This document shows positions 34,181 to 42,924 of a stretch of 64,000 bases of DNA, piece after piece. The position numbers were made by a program, and so were the translations under genes. The stretch spans positions 1-64,000 of the forward strand of contig NZ_QJRX01000011.1 of the NCBI RefSeq assembly GCF_003205495.1, in the 5' to 3' direction. The stretch comes from Aquipseudomonas alcaligenes. GTDB taxonomy: Bacteria; Pseudomonadota; Gammaproteobacteria; Pseudomonadales; Pseudomonadaceae. The notes beneath the pieces were generated by a model. It had not been told where the DNA came from, searched no databases, and was given only the letters and a program-made list of their open reading frames with translations. Positions within the stretch are counted from its first letter, which is position 1, and the number at the start of each line of letters is the position of its first letter.

Positions 34181-35191
34181 CTAGTCCGGCTTGACCAGGG
34201 CGGGGTCGCCCAGGTTGGCCAGGCGCACGCTGTCCTGCAGCTGCTGGGCCTCAGCCTGGGTTTCGACCGGCCCCAGCCGGACCCGGTGCAAGATCTGCTG
34301 GTTGCGCACCACCGAGCTGATAAACACCTTGGCAGGCACCGTTTGGCTCAGCTTGGCCTTGAGAAGTTCCGCAGCGTCCGGATTGGCGAAGGCGGCCACT
34401 TGGAGATACAGGCCAGAGGCTGCGGGCGTAGCGTTTTTTTTTACGTCGATCTGCACCGGCAGCACGGCCGCGGCGTGCTGCGCGGGCGGCGGCGTGTACT
34501 GCTCGATCGGCTGGCTGGCGGCCACCGCCACCGGCTCGGCGACGGCCGGCGCGCCCTGGCTGGCCATCTTCGGCTGCGCCAGCACCATGGGTACCGGGCG
34601 ACCCTGGGCGGCCCACCACTCGTGCGGGTCGATGCCCTCGACCTTGACCCGCGCGGTACCGCTCTCGGCATAGCCGAGCTTCTTCGCCGCGGCGAAAGAC
34701 AGGTCGATGATGCGGTCGGAGTAGAAGGGACCGCGGTCGTTGACCCGCAGGATCACGCTCTTGCCGTTGTCCAGGTTGGTCACCCGCACGTAGCTGGGCA
34801 GCGGCAGGGTCTTGTGCGCCGCGGTCATGCCGTACAGGTCGTAGGCCTCGCCGTTGGCGGTGGCCTGGCCGTGGAACTTGGTGCCGTACCAGGAGGCGAT
34901 GCCGGTGGCGACATAGCGCCGGCTGTCGCGGATCGGGTAGTAGGTCTTGCCCATCACCGTGTAGGGATTGGCCTTGAAGTTGCCATAGTGCGGCATCGGC
35001 ACGGCATCGGGGATGCGCGACACGTCGACGTCCCACCAGGGCGCGCCGTCGCGGTGCGGGCGGCTGTATTGCGCCGGGCCGGAGATCGGCTGGCTGCCCG
35101 GCTCCACCGGCTGCGGCGCACGGTTGCTGGAGCAACTGACCAGGACCAGGCCGAAGGCGCCGACGGCCAGGGTGCGCAGCATTGGTTTCAC
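34181..35191 (-). CDS. rlpA: Septal-ring lytic transglycosylase RlpA
   Basis: Outer-membrane lipoprotein of 336 residues; in P. aeruginosa it cleaves peptide-free glycan strands at the septum. The lipobox is LVSC. The double-psi beta-barrel catalytic domain (about 85-185) reads GIASWYGTKFHGQATANGEAYDLYGMTAAHKTLPLPSYVRV...NDRGPFYSDRIIDLS, with the catalytic Asp in the last segment and the proposed general residue His in WYGTKFHG. A Pro/Ala linker with a run of nine A residues (34434-34442) precedes the C-terminal SPOR domain (about 258-330, YLQVAAFANPDAAELLKAKL). Start GTG 35191 shares bases with the sltB stop; ATG 35182 is an alternative. Confidence 0.95.
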   Translation of the reverse strand: MKPMLRTLAVGAFGLVLVSCSSNRAPQPVEPGSQPISGPAQYSRPHRDGAPWWDVDVSRIPDAVPMPHYGNFKANPYTVMGKTYYPIRDSRRYVATGIASWYGTKFHGQATANGEAYDLYGMTAAHKTLPLPSYVRVTNLDNGKSVILRVNDRGPFYSDRIIDLSFAAAKKLGYAESGTARVKVEGIDPHEWWAAQGRPVPMVLAQPKMASQGAPAVAEPVAVAASQPIEQYTPPPAQHAAAVLPVQIDVKKNATPAASGLYLQVAAFANPDAAELLKAKLSQTVPAKVFISSVVRNQQILHRVRLGPVETQAEAQQLQDSVRLANLGDPALVKPD

Positions 35192-36204
35192 GGACGGCCC
35201 CGCTTGGCGAGCAGCTCGCCGGACAGTTGATGGACGGCCATGGCGTACATGGCGCTGCGATTGTAGCGGGTGATCACGTAGAAGTTGGGCAGGCCCATCC
35301 AGTATTCCTGACCTTCGGCGCCGTCGAAGCGGAAGGCGGTGACCGGGATGTCATCGCGCAACACGTCGCCGCTGGTCCAGCCCAGGGCGCGCAGCTCGCC
35401 GACCTTCTTCACCGGGTCGAGGCCCACGGTCAGGCCGCTGTCGGCCTGCTCGCCCTTGACCTGGGCGCGGCTGACCACCGGCTCGCCGGTGACCCAGCCA
35501 TGGCGCTTGAAGTAGCTGGCAACGCTGCCGATGGCATCCACCGGGTTGGTCCAGATGTCGATGTGGCCGTCGCCGTCGAAGTCCACGGCATAGGCGCGAA
35601 AGCTGCTCGGCATGAACTGCGGCAGGCCCATGGCGCCGGCGTAGGAGCCCTTGAGGCTGAGCGGCTCGACCTGCTGCTCGCGGGCCAGGATGAGGAACTC
35701 GCGCAGCTGCTGGCAGAAGAATTCGGCGCGCGGCGGGTAGTCGAAGCACAGGGTCGACAGCGCATCGAGCACGCGCCAGCTGCCGGTGTTGCCGCCGTAG
35801 AAGGTCTCCACGCCGATGATCGAGACGATCACCTCGGCCGGGACGCCGTATTCCCGTTCGGCGCGGGCCAGGGCCTCGGCGTGCTGGTTCCAGAAGTCCA
35901 CGCCCTTGCTGATGCGCGCCTCGGTGATGAAGATCGGCCGGTACTCCTTCCACGGCTTGACCTTCTCGGCCGGACGGGAGATGGCGTCGAGGATCGCCTG
36001 CTTGCGTTCAACCTGGTCGAACAGCGCGGTCAGCTGCTCGGCGGCGAAGCCGTGGTCACGGGTCATCTCGCCGACGAACTCGGCCACCTTGGCCGACCCC
36101 TGGTATTCCCCGGCGGCCTGAGCCTGCCCGAGCGTGCCGAGCAGCGCCATCATGGCGACACCCCAGCTGCGCATTGCCTGTTTCAAATTCTGCACTCTTG
36201 TCAT
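35188..36204 (-). CDS. sltB: Lytic murein transglycosylase B (SltB1-type)
   Basis: Periplasmic MltB-family enzyme of 338 residues. A signal peptide ends near LGTLGQAQAA; no lipobox Cys is present, so it is soluble. The catalytic Glu is in IIGVETFYGGNTGSW, with GSYAGAMGLPQFMPSSFRAYAVDFDGDGHIDIW after it. Start ATG 36204 (MTRVQNLKQ) overlaps the rodA stop (ATGA) and its stop overlaps the rlpA start. Placement between rodA and rlpA is as recalled for P. aeruginosa sltB1. It probably cuts glycan during side-wall growth. Confidence 0.93.
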   Translation of the reverse strand: MTRVQNLKQAMRSWGVAMMALLGTLGQAQAAGEYQGSAKVAEFVGEMTRDHGFAAEQLTALFDQVERKQAILDAISRPAEKVKPWKEYRPIFITEARISKGVDFWNQHAEALARAEREYGVPAEVIVSIIGVETFYGGNTGSWRVLDALSTLCFDYPPRAEFFCQQLREFLILAREQQVEPLSLKGSYAGAMGLPQFMPSSFRAYAVDFDGDGHIDIWTNPVDAIGSVASYFKRHGWVTGEPVVSRAQVKGEQADSGLTVGLDPVKKVGELRALGWTSGDVLRDDIPVTAFRFDGAEGQEYWMGLPNFYVITRYNRSAMYAMAVHQLSGELLAKRGRP

Positions 36205-37349
36205 GCCTGAGCGATCCACTTGCGGTGCGTCTGGATCGCCATCAAAACCCCAAACCCAGACAACAGCGTCACCAGATGGGTTCCGCCATAGCTAATGAAG
36301 GGCAGGGGCACCCCCACCACCGGCAACAGTCCGCTGACCATGCCGATATTCACGAATACGTAGACGAAGAAGGTCATGGTCAGGCTACCAGCCAGCAGCT
36401 TGCCGAACAGGGTCTGTGCATTGGCGGTGATCACCAGGCCACGTCCGATCAGCAGCAGGTAGACCAACAGCAGGATGCACACCCCGACCATGCCGAACTC
36501 TTCGCTCAGCACGGCAATGATAAAGTCCGTGTGGCTTTCCGGCAAAAAATCCAGGTGCGACTGGGTGCCGAGCAGCCAGCCCTTGCCGAATACGCCGCCG
36601 GAACCGATGGCCGCTTTGGACTGGATGATGTTCCAGCCGGTGCCCAGCGGGTCGCTCTCCGGGTTAAGGAAGGTCAGCACCCGCTGCTTCTGGTACTGGT
36701 GCAGCACGAAGAACCACATGGCGATGGCGATCGGCACCACGGCCGCCGCCGCGCCGAGAATCCAGCGCCACTGCAGGCCGGCCATGAACAGCACGAAGGC
36801 GCCGGAGGCGAGGATCAGCAGAGCCGTGCCCAGATCGGGCTGTTTCAGGATCAGCACGAAGGGAATCAGAATCAGCACCAGGCTGACGACAATGTGCTTG
36901 AGCTTGGGCGGCAGGTTGTGCCGCGCCAGGTACCAGGCGATGGTCGCCGGCATGATGATCTTCATGAACTCCGAGGGCTGGAAGCGGATCACCCCGGGAA
37001 TGTTGATCCAGCGGGTGGCGCCCATGGCCGTATGGCCCATGACTTCCACCGCCATCAGCAGGCCGACGCCGGCCAGGTAGGCCAGCGGCACCCAGCGCGC
37101 CATGAAGCGCGGCTCGAACTGGGCGATGACGATGGCGGCGACCAGGCCGATGCCGAACGAGGTGCCCTGCTTGATCACCAGGTCCCAGTTCTTGCCGCTG
37201 GCCGAATACAGCACGAACAGGCCGCCGGCACACAGCGCCAGCAGGATCAGCAGCAGCCAGCCATCGATGTGCAGGCGCTGCAGCAGGCTGGCGCGGCGCT
37301 TGAACACGTCCTCGTCGGAGATGGTGCGGTCGAACTCCTGGCGTTTCAT
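36201..37349 (-). CDS. rodA: Rod-shape glycosyltransferase RodA
   Basis: SEDS-family peptidoglycan polymerase of 382 residues with about ten membrane helices; partner of PBP2 in the elongasome. Motifs include GATRWINIPGVIRFQPSEFMKI, LILKQPDLGTALLIL, the large periplasmic loop NPESDPLGTGWNIIQSKAAIGSGGVFGKGWLLGTQSHLDFLPESHTDFIIAVLSEEFG, and the end PFISYGGTHLVTLLSGFG. ATG 37349 overlaps the mrdA stop (ATGA), so the two partners are co-translated. Confidence 0.97.
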   Translation of the reverse strand: MKRQEFDRTISDEDVFKRRASLLQRLHIDGWLLLILLALCAGGLFVLYSASGKNWDLVIKQGTSFGIGLVAAIVIAQFEPRFMARWVPLAYLAGVGLLMAVEVMGHTAMGATRWINIPGVIRFQPSEFMKIIMPATIAWYLARHNLPPKLKHIVVSLVLILIPFVLILKQPDLGTALLILASGAFVLFMAGLQWRWILGAAAAVVPIAIAMWFFVLHQYQKQRVLTFLNPESDPLGTGWNIIQSKAAIGSGGVFGKGWLLGTQSHLDFLPESHTDFIIAVLSEEFGMVGVCILLLVYLLLIGRGLVITANAQTLFGKLLAGSLTMTFFVYVFVNIGMVSGLLPVVGVPLPFISYGGTHLVTLLSGFGVLMAIQTHRKWIAQA

Positions 37350-39271
37350 CGCTGCGCGCGAACCTCTTCGGTGAGCGGGGCCGGCGGGCGATATTCCGGC
37401 TTGAGCTGGCCGTCCGGGCCGAGCAGCCAGGCGTCCATCACCTGCTTGACCACCGGCGCGGCGACGCCGGAGCCGGACTCGCCGTTCTCCACCATCACCG
37501 CCACGGCGATCTTCGGCGCCTCGGCCGGGGCGAAGGCGACGAACAGGGCGTGGTCGCGATGGCGCTCGTGGACCTTGTTGCGGTCGTACTTCTCGCCCTG
37601 CTTGATCGCCACCACCTGCGCCGTGCCGCTCTTGCCGGCGATGCGATAGACGGACGCGGCACCGACCTTGGCCGCGGTACCGCGCGGGCCGTGCATCACC
37701 GCCTCCATGCCCTGGCGCCCGTAGTCCCAGAACTTGTCGTCGCGCAGGACGATGTCCGGCGGCGTCTGCATGCCCTCCATGGCGCCGTCGGCCATCAGCT
37801 GCTGCGGCGTCTGCCCCTCGGCCTCCTTGAGCAGGTGCGGGCGGATCCACTTGCCATGGGTGGCCATCAGCACGGTGGCCTGCGCCAGTTGCAGGGGCGT
37901 GGTCTGCATGTAGCCCTGGCCGATACCGAGGATCAGGGTCTCACCGGGGTACCAGGCCTGGCGATAGCGTGCGCGCTTCCACTCGCGCGACGGCATCAGC
38001 CCAGCGGTTTCCTCGAACATGTCCAGCGATACCCGCTGGCCCAGGCCGAAGCGGGTCATGTAGTCGTGCAGGCGATCGACCCCCATCTTGCGCGCCAGGT
38101 CGTAGAAGTAGGTGTCGTTGGAACGCATGATGGCGAACTCCATGTTCACCGAGCCATCGCCCAGGCGGTTCCAGTTGCGGTACTTGTGGCTGTGGCCGGG
38201 CAGCTGGTAGTAGCCGGGGTCGAACACCCGGGTCTGCGGGGTGATCACCCCGGCATCCAGGCCGGCCACCGCGACCATCGGCTTGATCGTCGAGCCCGGC
38301 GGGTAGAGGCCGCGCAGCACGCGGTTGTACAGCGGCCGGTCGATGGAGTCGCGCAGCTCGGCATAGGCCTTGAAGCCGATGCCGGTGACGAAGGGGTTGG
38401 GATCGAAACTGGGCATGCTGACCATGGCCAGCACATCGCCGCTGGCCGGCTCGATCGCCACCACGGCGCCGCGCCGATCCCCCAGGGCCTGTTCGGCGGC
38501 CTCCTGCAGCTTGACGTCGAGGGTCAGGGTCAGGTCCATGCCCGGCGTCGGATCGGTACGCTTGAGCACCCGCAGCACGCGGCCACGGGCGTTGGTCTCG
38601 ACTTCCTCGTAACCCACCTGGCCGTGCAGCAGGTCCTCGTAGAAGCGTTCGACGCCGGTCTTGCCGATGTGGTGGGTGCCGGCGTAGTCGGTGGGATCGA
38701 GCTCCTTGAGCTCCTTTTCGTTGATCCGCCCGACGTAGCCGACCGAATGGGCGAAACGCGCCTTCTGCGGGTAGTGACGCACCAGCTGGGCCACCACATC
38801 GACGCCGGGCAGGCGGAACTGGTTGACCGCGATGCGGGCGATCTGCTCCTCGGACAGCTCGAACAGCACCGGCACCGGCTCGAACGGCCGGCGCCCCTGG
38901 CGCATGCGCCTTTCGAACAGGGCGCGGTCGTCCGGGGTCAGCTCCAGCACCTCGACCAGCGCGTCCAGCACCTGCTGCCAGTCGCCGGCGCGTTCGCGGG
39001 TCACGGTCAGACTGAAGCTGGGACGGTTGTCGGCGATGATCACCCCGTTGCGGTCGAAGATCAGGCCGCGGGTCGGCGGGATCGGCTGCACGTGGATGCG
39101 GTTGTTCTCCGCCAGAGTGGTGTGGTGCTCGTACTGGATCACCTGCAGGTAGTACATGCGCGCGACCAGCACGCAGGTCAGCAACAGCACCGCGACACCG
39201 CCGACGACGACGCGACGACGCACCAGGCGGGCGTCCTTCTCGTGGTCCTTGAGGCGAATGGGCTGTGGCAT
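37346..39271 (-). CDS. mrdA: Penicillin-binding protein 2 (transpeptidase)
   Basis: Elongation-specific peptidoglycan transpeptidase of 641 residues, anchored by one N-terminal helix (VVVGGVAVLLLTCVLVARMYYL). A pedestal domain follows (about 60-240; NRIHVQPIPPTRGLIFDRNGVIIADN). The transpeptidase has the active Ser327 in YPPGSTIKPM, SND in IMRSNDTYFYDLA and KSGT in IAGKSGTAQV. It is also called pbpA in Pseudomonas. The rlmH stop-to-start spacing is 10 bases, and rodA overlaps its end, so the whole group is one transcript. Confidence 0.97.
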   Translation of the reverse strand: MPQPIRLKDHEKDARLVRRRVVVGGVAVLLLTCVLVARMYYLQVIQYEHHTTLAENNRIHVQPIPPTRGLIFDRNGVIIADNRPSFSLTVTRERAGDWQQVLDALVEVLELTPDDRALFERRMRQGRRPFEPVPVLFELSEEQIARIAVNQFRLPGVDVVAQLVRHYPQKARFAHSVGYVGRINEKELKELDPTDYAGTHHIGKTGVERFYEDLLHGQVGYEEVETNARGRVLRVLKRTDPTPGMDLTLTLDVKLQEAAEQALGDRRGAVVAIEPASGDVLAMVSMPSFDPNPFVTGIGFKAYAELRDSIDRPLYNRVLRGLYPPGSTIKPMVAVAGLDAGVITPQTRVFDPGYYQLPGHSHKYRNWNRLGDGSVNMEFAIMRSNDTYFYDLARKMGVDRLHDYMTRFGLGQRVSLDMFEETAGLMPSREWKRARYRQAWYPGETLILGIGQGYMQTTPLQLAQATVLMATHGKWIRPHLLKEAEGQTPQQLMADGAMEGMQTPPDIVLRDDKFWDYGRQGMEAVMHGPRGTAAKVGAASVYRIAGKSGTAQVVAIKQGEKYDRNKVHERHRDHALFVAFAPAEAPKIAVAVMVENGESGSGVAAPVVKQVMDAWLLGPDGQLKPEYRPPAPLTEEVRAQR

Positions 39272-39281
39272 CGACTACTGC

Positions 39282-39749
39282 TTACTTGTGGTACGGATGG
39301 CCGGACAGCACGGTCCAGGCGCGATATATCTGTTCGCCGAGCAGGATGCGCACCAGCGGATGCGGCAGGGTCAGCGGCGACAGCGACCAGCGCTGCTCGC
39401 TGCGCGCACACACCTCCGGCGCCAGCCCCTCGGGGCCGCCGACCATCAGGTTGACGGTGCGCGCATCCAGGCGCCAGCGTTCCAGCTCGGCCGCCAGCTG
39501 CTCGGTGCTCCACGGCTTGCCTGTGACCTCCAGGGTCACGATGCGTTCACCGGGCTGCACCTTGCTCAGCATGGCCTCGCCCTCCTGACGGATCAGGCGG
39601 GCGACGTCGGCATTCTTGCCGCGGGTGGTCAGCGGGATCTCCACCAGCTCCAGCGGCAACTCGGGCGGCAGGCGCTTGACGTACTCCTGCCAGCCCTCCT
39701 CCACCCAGCGCGGCATGCGCGAGCCGACGGCGATCAGCTTGATACGCAC
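39282..39749 (-). CDS. rlmH: 23S rRNA pseudouridine-1915 N3-methyltransferase
   Basis: SPOUT methyltransferase of 155 residues that methylates pseudouridine 1915 in helix 69 of 23S rRNA on assembled ribosomes. The family pattern is complete: MRIKLIAVGSRMPRWVEEGWQEYVKRLPPE, VTLEVTGKPWSTEQLA, the SAM knot LMVGGPEGLAPEV and the end ILLGEQIYRAWTVLSGHPYHK. It lies 9 bases after rsfS. Confidence 0.97.
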   Translation of the reverse strand: MRIKLIAVGSRMPRWVEEGWQEYVKRLPPELPLELVEIPLTTRGKNADVARLIRQEGEAMLSKVQPGERIVTLEVTGKPWSTEQLAAELERWRLDARTVNLMVGGPEGLAPEVCARSEQRWSLSPLTLPHPLVRILLGEQIYRAWTVLSGHPYHK

Positions 39750-39758
39750 GGCGCAGGC

Positions 39759-40118
39759 TTACTCCGCCGCGTCCTGATGGTGCGCGCGGCTCTGCTCGGC
39801 ACCCTGCCACAGGCGCTCCAGATCATAGAACTGGCGGGTGGCGACCTGCATCACGTGGACCACCACATCGCCCAGGTCGAGCAGGGCCCATTCGCCGCCA
39901 TCCAGGCCTTCGTTGCCGAGCGGACGCACGCCCTGCTCCTTGACCTTCTCCAGCACGTTCTCGGCCAGCGACTTGACGTGGCGGCTGGAGGTACCGCTGG
40001 CGATCACCATGAAATCGGTGACGCTGGTCTTGCCGCGTACATCGATGGTGGTGATGTCCTTGCCTTTGAGTTCTTCCAGGGCGTCTACCGCGACCCGGAC
40101 CAGTTCTTCGTTTTGCAT
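39759..40118 (-). CDS. rsfS: Ribosomal silencing factor
   Basis: Binds uL14 on the large subunit and blocks subunit joining when nutrients fall. It has 119 residues, starting MQNEELVRVAVDALEELKGKDITTIDVRGKTSVTDFMVIASGTSSRHVKSLAENV; the conserved GGEWALLDLGDVVVHVM is present. ATG 40118 is preferred to the longer frame because it matches the family start, and nadD ends 7 bases upstream. Confidence 0.96.
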   Translation of the reverse strand: MQNEELVRVAVDALEELKGKDITTIDVRGKTSVTDFMVIASGTSSRHVKSLAENVLEKVKEQGVRPLGNEGLDGGEWALLDLGDVVVHVMQVATRQFYDLERLWQGAEQSRAHHQDAAE

Positions 40119-40125
40119 CGTTACC

Positions 40126-40791
40126 TCATGAAACGGTTGTCGCACGGTACAGGTCGTGCGCATGGATATAGGCCAGCACGGCGTCGGGCAGCAGAAAACG
40201 TGCCGAACGGCCCTGCGCCAGCAACTGGCGTATCTGGGTGGCGGACACCGCGAGCGGCGCCTGCCAGATGAAACTGATCTGCCCGCTCGGCCCCGAGAGG
40301 CTCCGCGGATCGGTCACGCTGCGCGCGGCGAGCAGGTCGCGCAGCGCCTCGGACGGCTCGCTGTCGGCATCCGGCCGCTGCAGCACGAGGATATGGCAAT
40401 GCCCCAGCAGCTCCTGCCAGCGATGCCAGGTCGGCAACCCGCAGAAGGCATCCCAGCCCAGCAGGAGGAACAACTGGTCGTCAGCCGCCAGCTCGTCACG
40501 CAGCGACGCCAGGGTGTCGAAGGTGAACGACGGCTTGTCGCGGCGCAGCTCGCGGTCATCGACCGTCAGCCGCGGCTCGCCGGCCACCGCCAGGCGGGCC
40601 ATGGCCAGGCGCTGCTCGGCCGTGGCCTGCGGCGCCTCGCGGTGCGGCGGACGGGCGCTGGGAATCAGCCGCAGCTCATCCAGGTCCAGCAGCTCGCTCA
40701 CTTCCAGGGCGCCGCGCAGGTGGCCGATGTGCACCGGGTTGAAGGTGCCGCCGAGCAGACCGATGCGCCGCGCGCCGTCGCGTCGGGCCAT
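40126..40791 (-). CDS. nadD: Nicotinate-mononucleotide adenylyltransferase
   Basis: Forms deamido-NAD from nicotinate mononucleotide and ATP. It has 221 residues and a nucleotidyltransferase fold with GLLGGTFNPVHIGHLRGAL (the HxGH site), LIPSARPPHR, GWDAFCGLPTWHRWQELL and the C-terminal VSATQIRQLL. Its ATG shares one base with the proA stop, giving coupled translation in the proA-nadD-rsfS-rlmH-mrdA-rodA-sltB-rlpA operon. Confidence 0.96.
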   Translation of the reverse strand: MARRDGARRIGLLGGTFNPVHIGHLRGALEVSELLDLDELRLIPSARPPHREAPQATAEQRLAMARLAVAGEPRLTVDDRELRRDKPSFTFDTLASLRDELAADDQLFLLLGWDAFCGLPTWHRWQELLGHCHILVLQRPDADSEPSEALRDLLAARSVTDPRSLSGPSGQISFIWQAPLAVSATQIRQLLAQGRSARFLLPDAVLAYIHAHDLYRATTVS

Positions 40792-42056
40792 CAGGTGCGG
40801 ATGTGCCCGTCGCCGAACACCACGTACTTCTCGCTGGTCAGGCCTTCCAGGCCGACCGGGCCACGGGCGTGCAGCTTGTCGGTGGAGATGCCGATCTCCG
40901 CGCCCAGGCCGTACTCGAAGCCGTCGGCGAAGCGGGTCGAGGCATTGACCATCACCGAGGCGGAATCCACCTCGGTGAGGAAGCGCCGGGCATCGCTGAA
41001 GTTCTCGGTGATGATCGCGTCGGTATGGTGCGAGCCGTAGGCGTTGATGTGCTCGATGGCCGCCTCCAGCGAGTCGACGATGCGAATGGCCAGGATCGGC
41101 GCGTTGTACTCGGCGTACCAGTCATCCTCGGTCGCTTCCAGCACGTCGCTGCCGAGCAGCGTGCGGGTGGCGGCATCGCCACGCAGTTCCACGCCCTTGT
41201 CGCGGTAGATGGCGGCCAGCGGCGGCAGCACGCGCGCGGCGATGCTGGCATGCACCAGCAGCGTCTCCATGGTGTTGCACGGCGAGTAGCGCTGGGTCTT
41301 GGCGTTGTCGCAGACGCGGATGGCCTTATCCAGATCGGCGGCGCTGTCCACGTAGACATGGCACACGCCATCCAGGTGCTTGATCACCGGCACCTTGGCG
41401 TCGCGGCTGATGCGCTCGATCAGGCCCTTGCCGCCGCGCGGCACGATGACGTCGACGAACTCCGGCATGCTGATCAGCGCGCCGACGGCGGCGCGGTCGG
41501 TAGTCTCCACCACCTGCACGGCGCTGGCCGGCAGGCCGGCCTCGGCCAGGCCGACCTGGATGCAGCGGGCGATCGCCTGGTTGGAATGGATGGCCTCGGA
41601 GCCACCGCGCAGGATGGTGGCGTTGCCGGACTTCAGGCATAGGCTGGCGGCATCGATGGTCACGTTGGGGCGCGACTCGTAGATGATGCCGATCACGCCC
41701 AGCGGCACGCGCATCTTGCCGACCTGGATACCGGACGGCAGGTAGCGCATGCCCTGGATCTCGCCGATCGGGTCCGGCAGGGTGGCGACCTGGCGCAGGC
41801 CCTCGATCATGCTGTCGATCACTTTCGGCGTCAGCGCCAGGCGGTCGACCATGGCCGGCTCCAGGCCATTGGCGCGGGCGGCGGCCAGGTCCAGCTCGTT
41901 GGCGGCGGTCAGCTCGGCGCGGGCAGCGTCGAGGGCATTGGCGGCGGCCTGCAGCGCATGGTTCTTCTGCGCGGTGCTGGCCCGGGCGAGCACCCGCGAG
42001 GCGGCGCGCGCGGCGCGGCCCAGGCGGGTCATATAGTCGAGCACGGACTCGGTCAT
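40791..42056 (-). CDS. proA: Gamma-glutamyl phosphate reductase
   Basis: Second step of proline synthesis: reduces gamma-glutamyl phosphate to glutamate semialdehyde with NADPH. It has 421 residues of the aldehyde-dehydrogenase fold. The catalytic Cys is in QRYSPCNTMETLLVH; other marks are PLGVIGIIYESRPNVT, LKSGNATILRGGSEA and VNASTRFADGFEYGLGAEIGIST. ATG 42056 is chosen over the longer frame. It heads the leftward operon and is divergent from mpg. Confidence 0.96.
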   Translation of the reverse strand: MTESVLDYMTRLGRAARAASRVLARASTAQKNHALQAAANALDAARAELTAANELDLAAARANGLEPAMVDRLALTPKVIDSMIEGLRQVATLPDPIGEIQGMRYLPSGIQVGKMRVPLGVIGIIYESRPNVTIDAASLCLKSGNATILRGGSEAIHSNQAIARCIQVGLAEAGLPASAVQVVETTDRAAVGALISMPEFVDVIVPRGGKGLIERISRDAKVPVIKHLDGVCHVYVDSAADLDKAIRVCDNAKTQRYSPCNTMETLLVHASIAARVLPPLAAIYRDKGVELRGDAATRTLLGSDVLEATEDDWYAEYNAPILAIRIVDSLEAAIEHINAYGSHHTDAIITENFSDARRFLTEVDSASVMVNASTRFADGFEYGLGAEIGISTDKLHARGPVGLEGLTSEKYVVFGDGHIRT

Positions 42057-42177
42057 GGTCGGCGAAGGTCTGACGGTTGGAAAAAGTGGCTGATTATAGC
42101 CGGCGTACCCCTCCACGCCCAGCATTGCCAGGCGGACGGCGCCATAACAGCAGGATTCAGCCTCATTTAAGCCGGGG

Positions 42178-42188
42178 ATTGCTAAGAT
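42178..42188 (+). promoter_or_regulatory. Possible extended -10 promoter of mpg
   Basis: ATTGCTAAGAT contains TG-C-TAAGAT (extended -10, hexamer 42183-42188) with no good -35. The ATG of mpg is 29 bases downstream with a poor ribosome site. The remainder of 42057-42216 shows nothing else. Confidence 0.35.
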
Positions 42189-42216
42189 CGCCGCCGTCTC
42201 CCTACCCGGACAGCCC

Positions 42217-42924
42217 ATGAGCGCGCGCCCCACCCCACCCTGGCCCGAAGCCCGGGCCCTGCCCGACGGCTTCTTCGACCGCGACGCGCAGAGCCTCGCC
42301 CGGGCCCTGCTGGGCAAGGTCATCCGCCATCGCCAGCAGGGCCACTGGCTGGCCGCCCGCATCATCGAGACCGAGGCCTACTACCTGGCGGAAAAGGGCA
42401 GCCACGCCTCGCTCGGCTACACCGAGAAGCGCCGCGCCCTGTTCATGGACGGCGGCCACATCTACATGTACTACGCCCGCGGCGGCGACTCGCTGAACTT
42501 CAGCGCCCAGGGGCCGGGCAATGCCGTGCTGATCAAGTCGGCCCTGCCCTGGCTGGATGCGCACTGCGCGGCGGACGCCCTGCAGCGCATGCAGGCCAAC
42601 AACCCCTCGGCCAGCGGCGCCCCACGCCCACCGGAGCGCCTGTGCGCCGGGCAGACCCTGCTGTGCCGAGCGCTGGGCCTGAAGGTGCCGGACTGGGACA
42701 GCCAGCGCTTCGATCCGCTGCGGCTATTCGTCGAGGATGTCGGCGAGCGCCCCGCGCAGATCATCCAGACCACCCGCCTGGGCATACCGACCGGGCGTGA
42801 CGAACACCTGCCCTACCGCTTCGTCGACGCCGCCCACGCCCGCCACTGCACCCGCAACCCGTTGCGCCGCGGCCAGGTCGAAGGTCGCGACTACTTTCTA
42901 TTGACTGCCGAGGAATACACATGA
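42217..42924 (+). CDS. mpg: DNA-3-methyladenine glycosylase, Mpg/AAG family
   Basis: Excises alkylated purines and hypoxanthine from DNA. It has 235 residues. It belongs to the AAG fold, unrelated to AlkA: LARALLGKVIRH, the catalytic region ARIIETEAYYLAEKGSHASLGYTEKRRALFMDGGHIYMYYARGGDSLNF, and LCRALGLKVPDW. Its stop overlaps the start of the DedA-PAP2 gene (ATGA). The link to a membrane phosphatase is probably only transcriptional. Confidence 0.93.
   Translation: MSARPTPPWPEARALPDGFFDRDAQSLARALLGKVIRHRQQGHWLAARIIETEAYYLAEKGSHASLGYTEKRRALFMDGGHIYMYYARGGDSLNFSAQGPGNAVLIKSALPWLDAHCAADALQRMQANNPSASGAPRPPERLCAGQTLLCRALGLKVPDWDSQRFDPLRLFVEDVGERPAQIIQTTRLGIPTGRDEHLPYRFVDAAHARHCTRNPLRRGQVEGRDYFLLTAEEYT

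Noticed and set aside
34251..35135. Second gene in an alternative frame of rlpA
   Set aside because: The frame is low-complexity and has no start signal. It matters only as the frame entered if the A9 tract slips.
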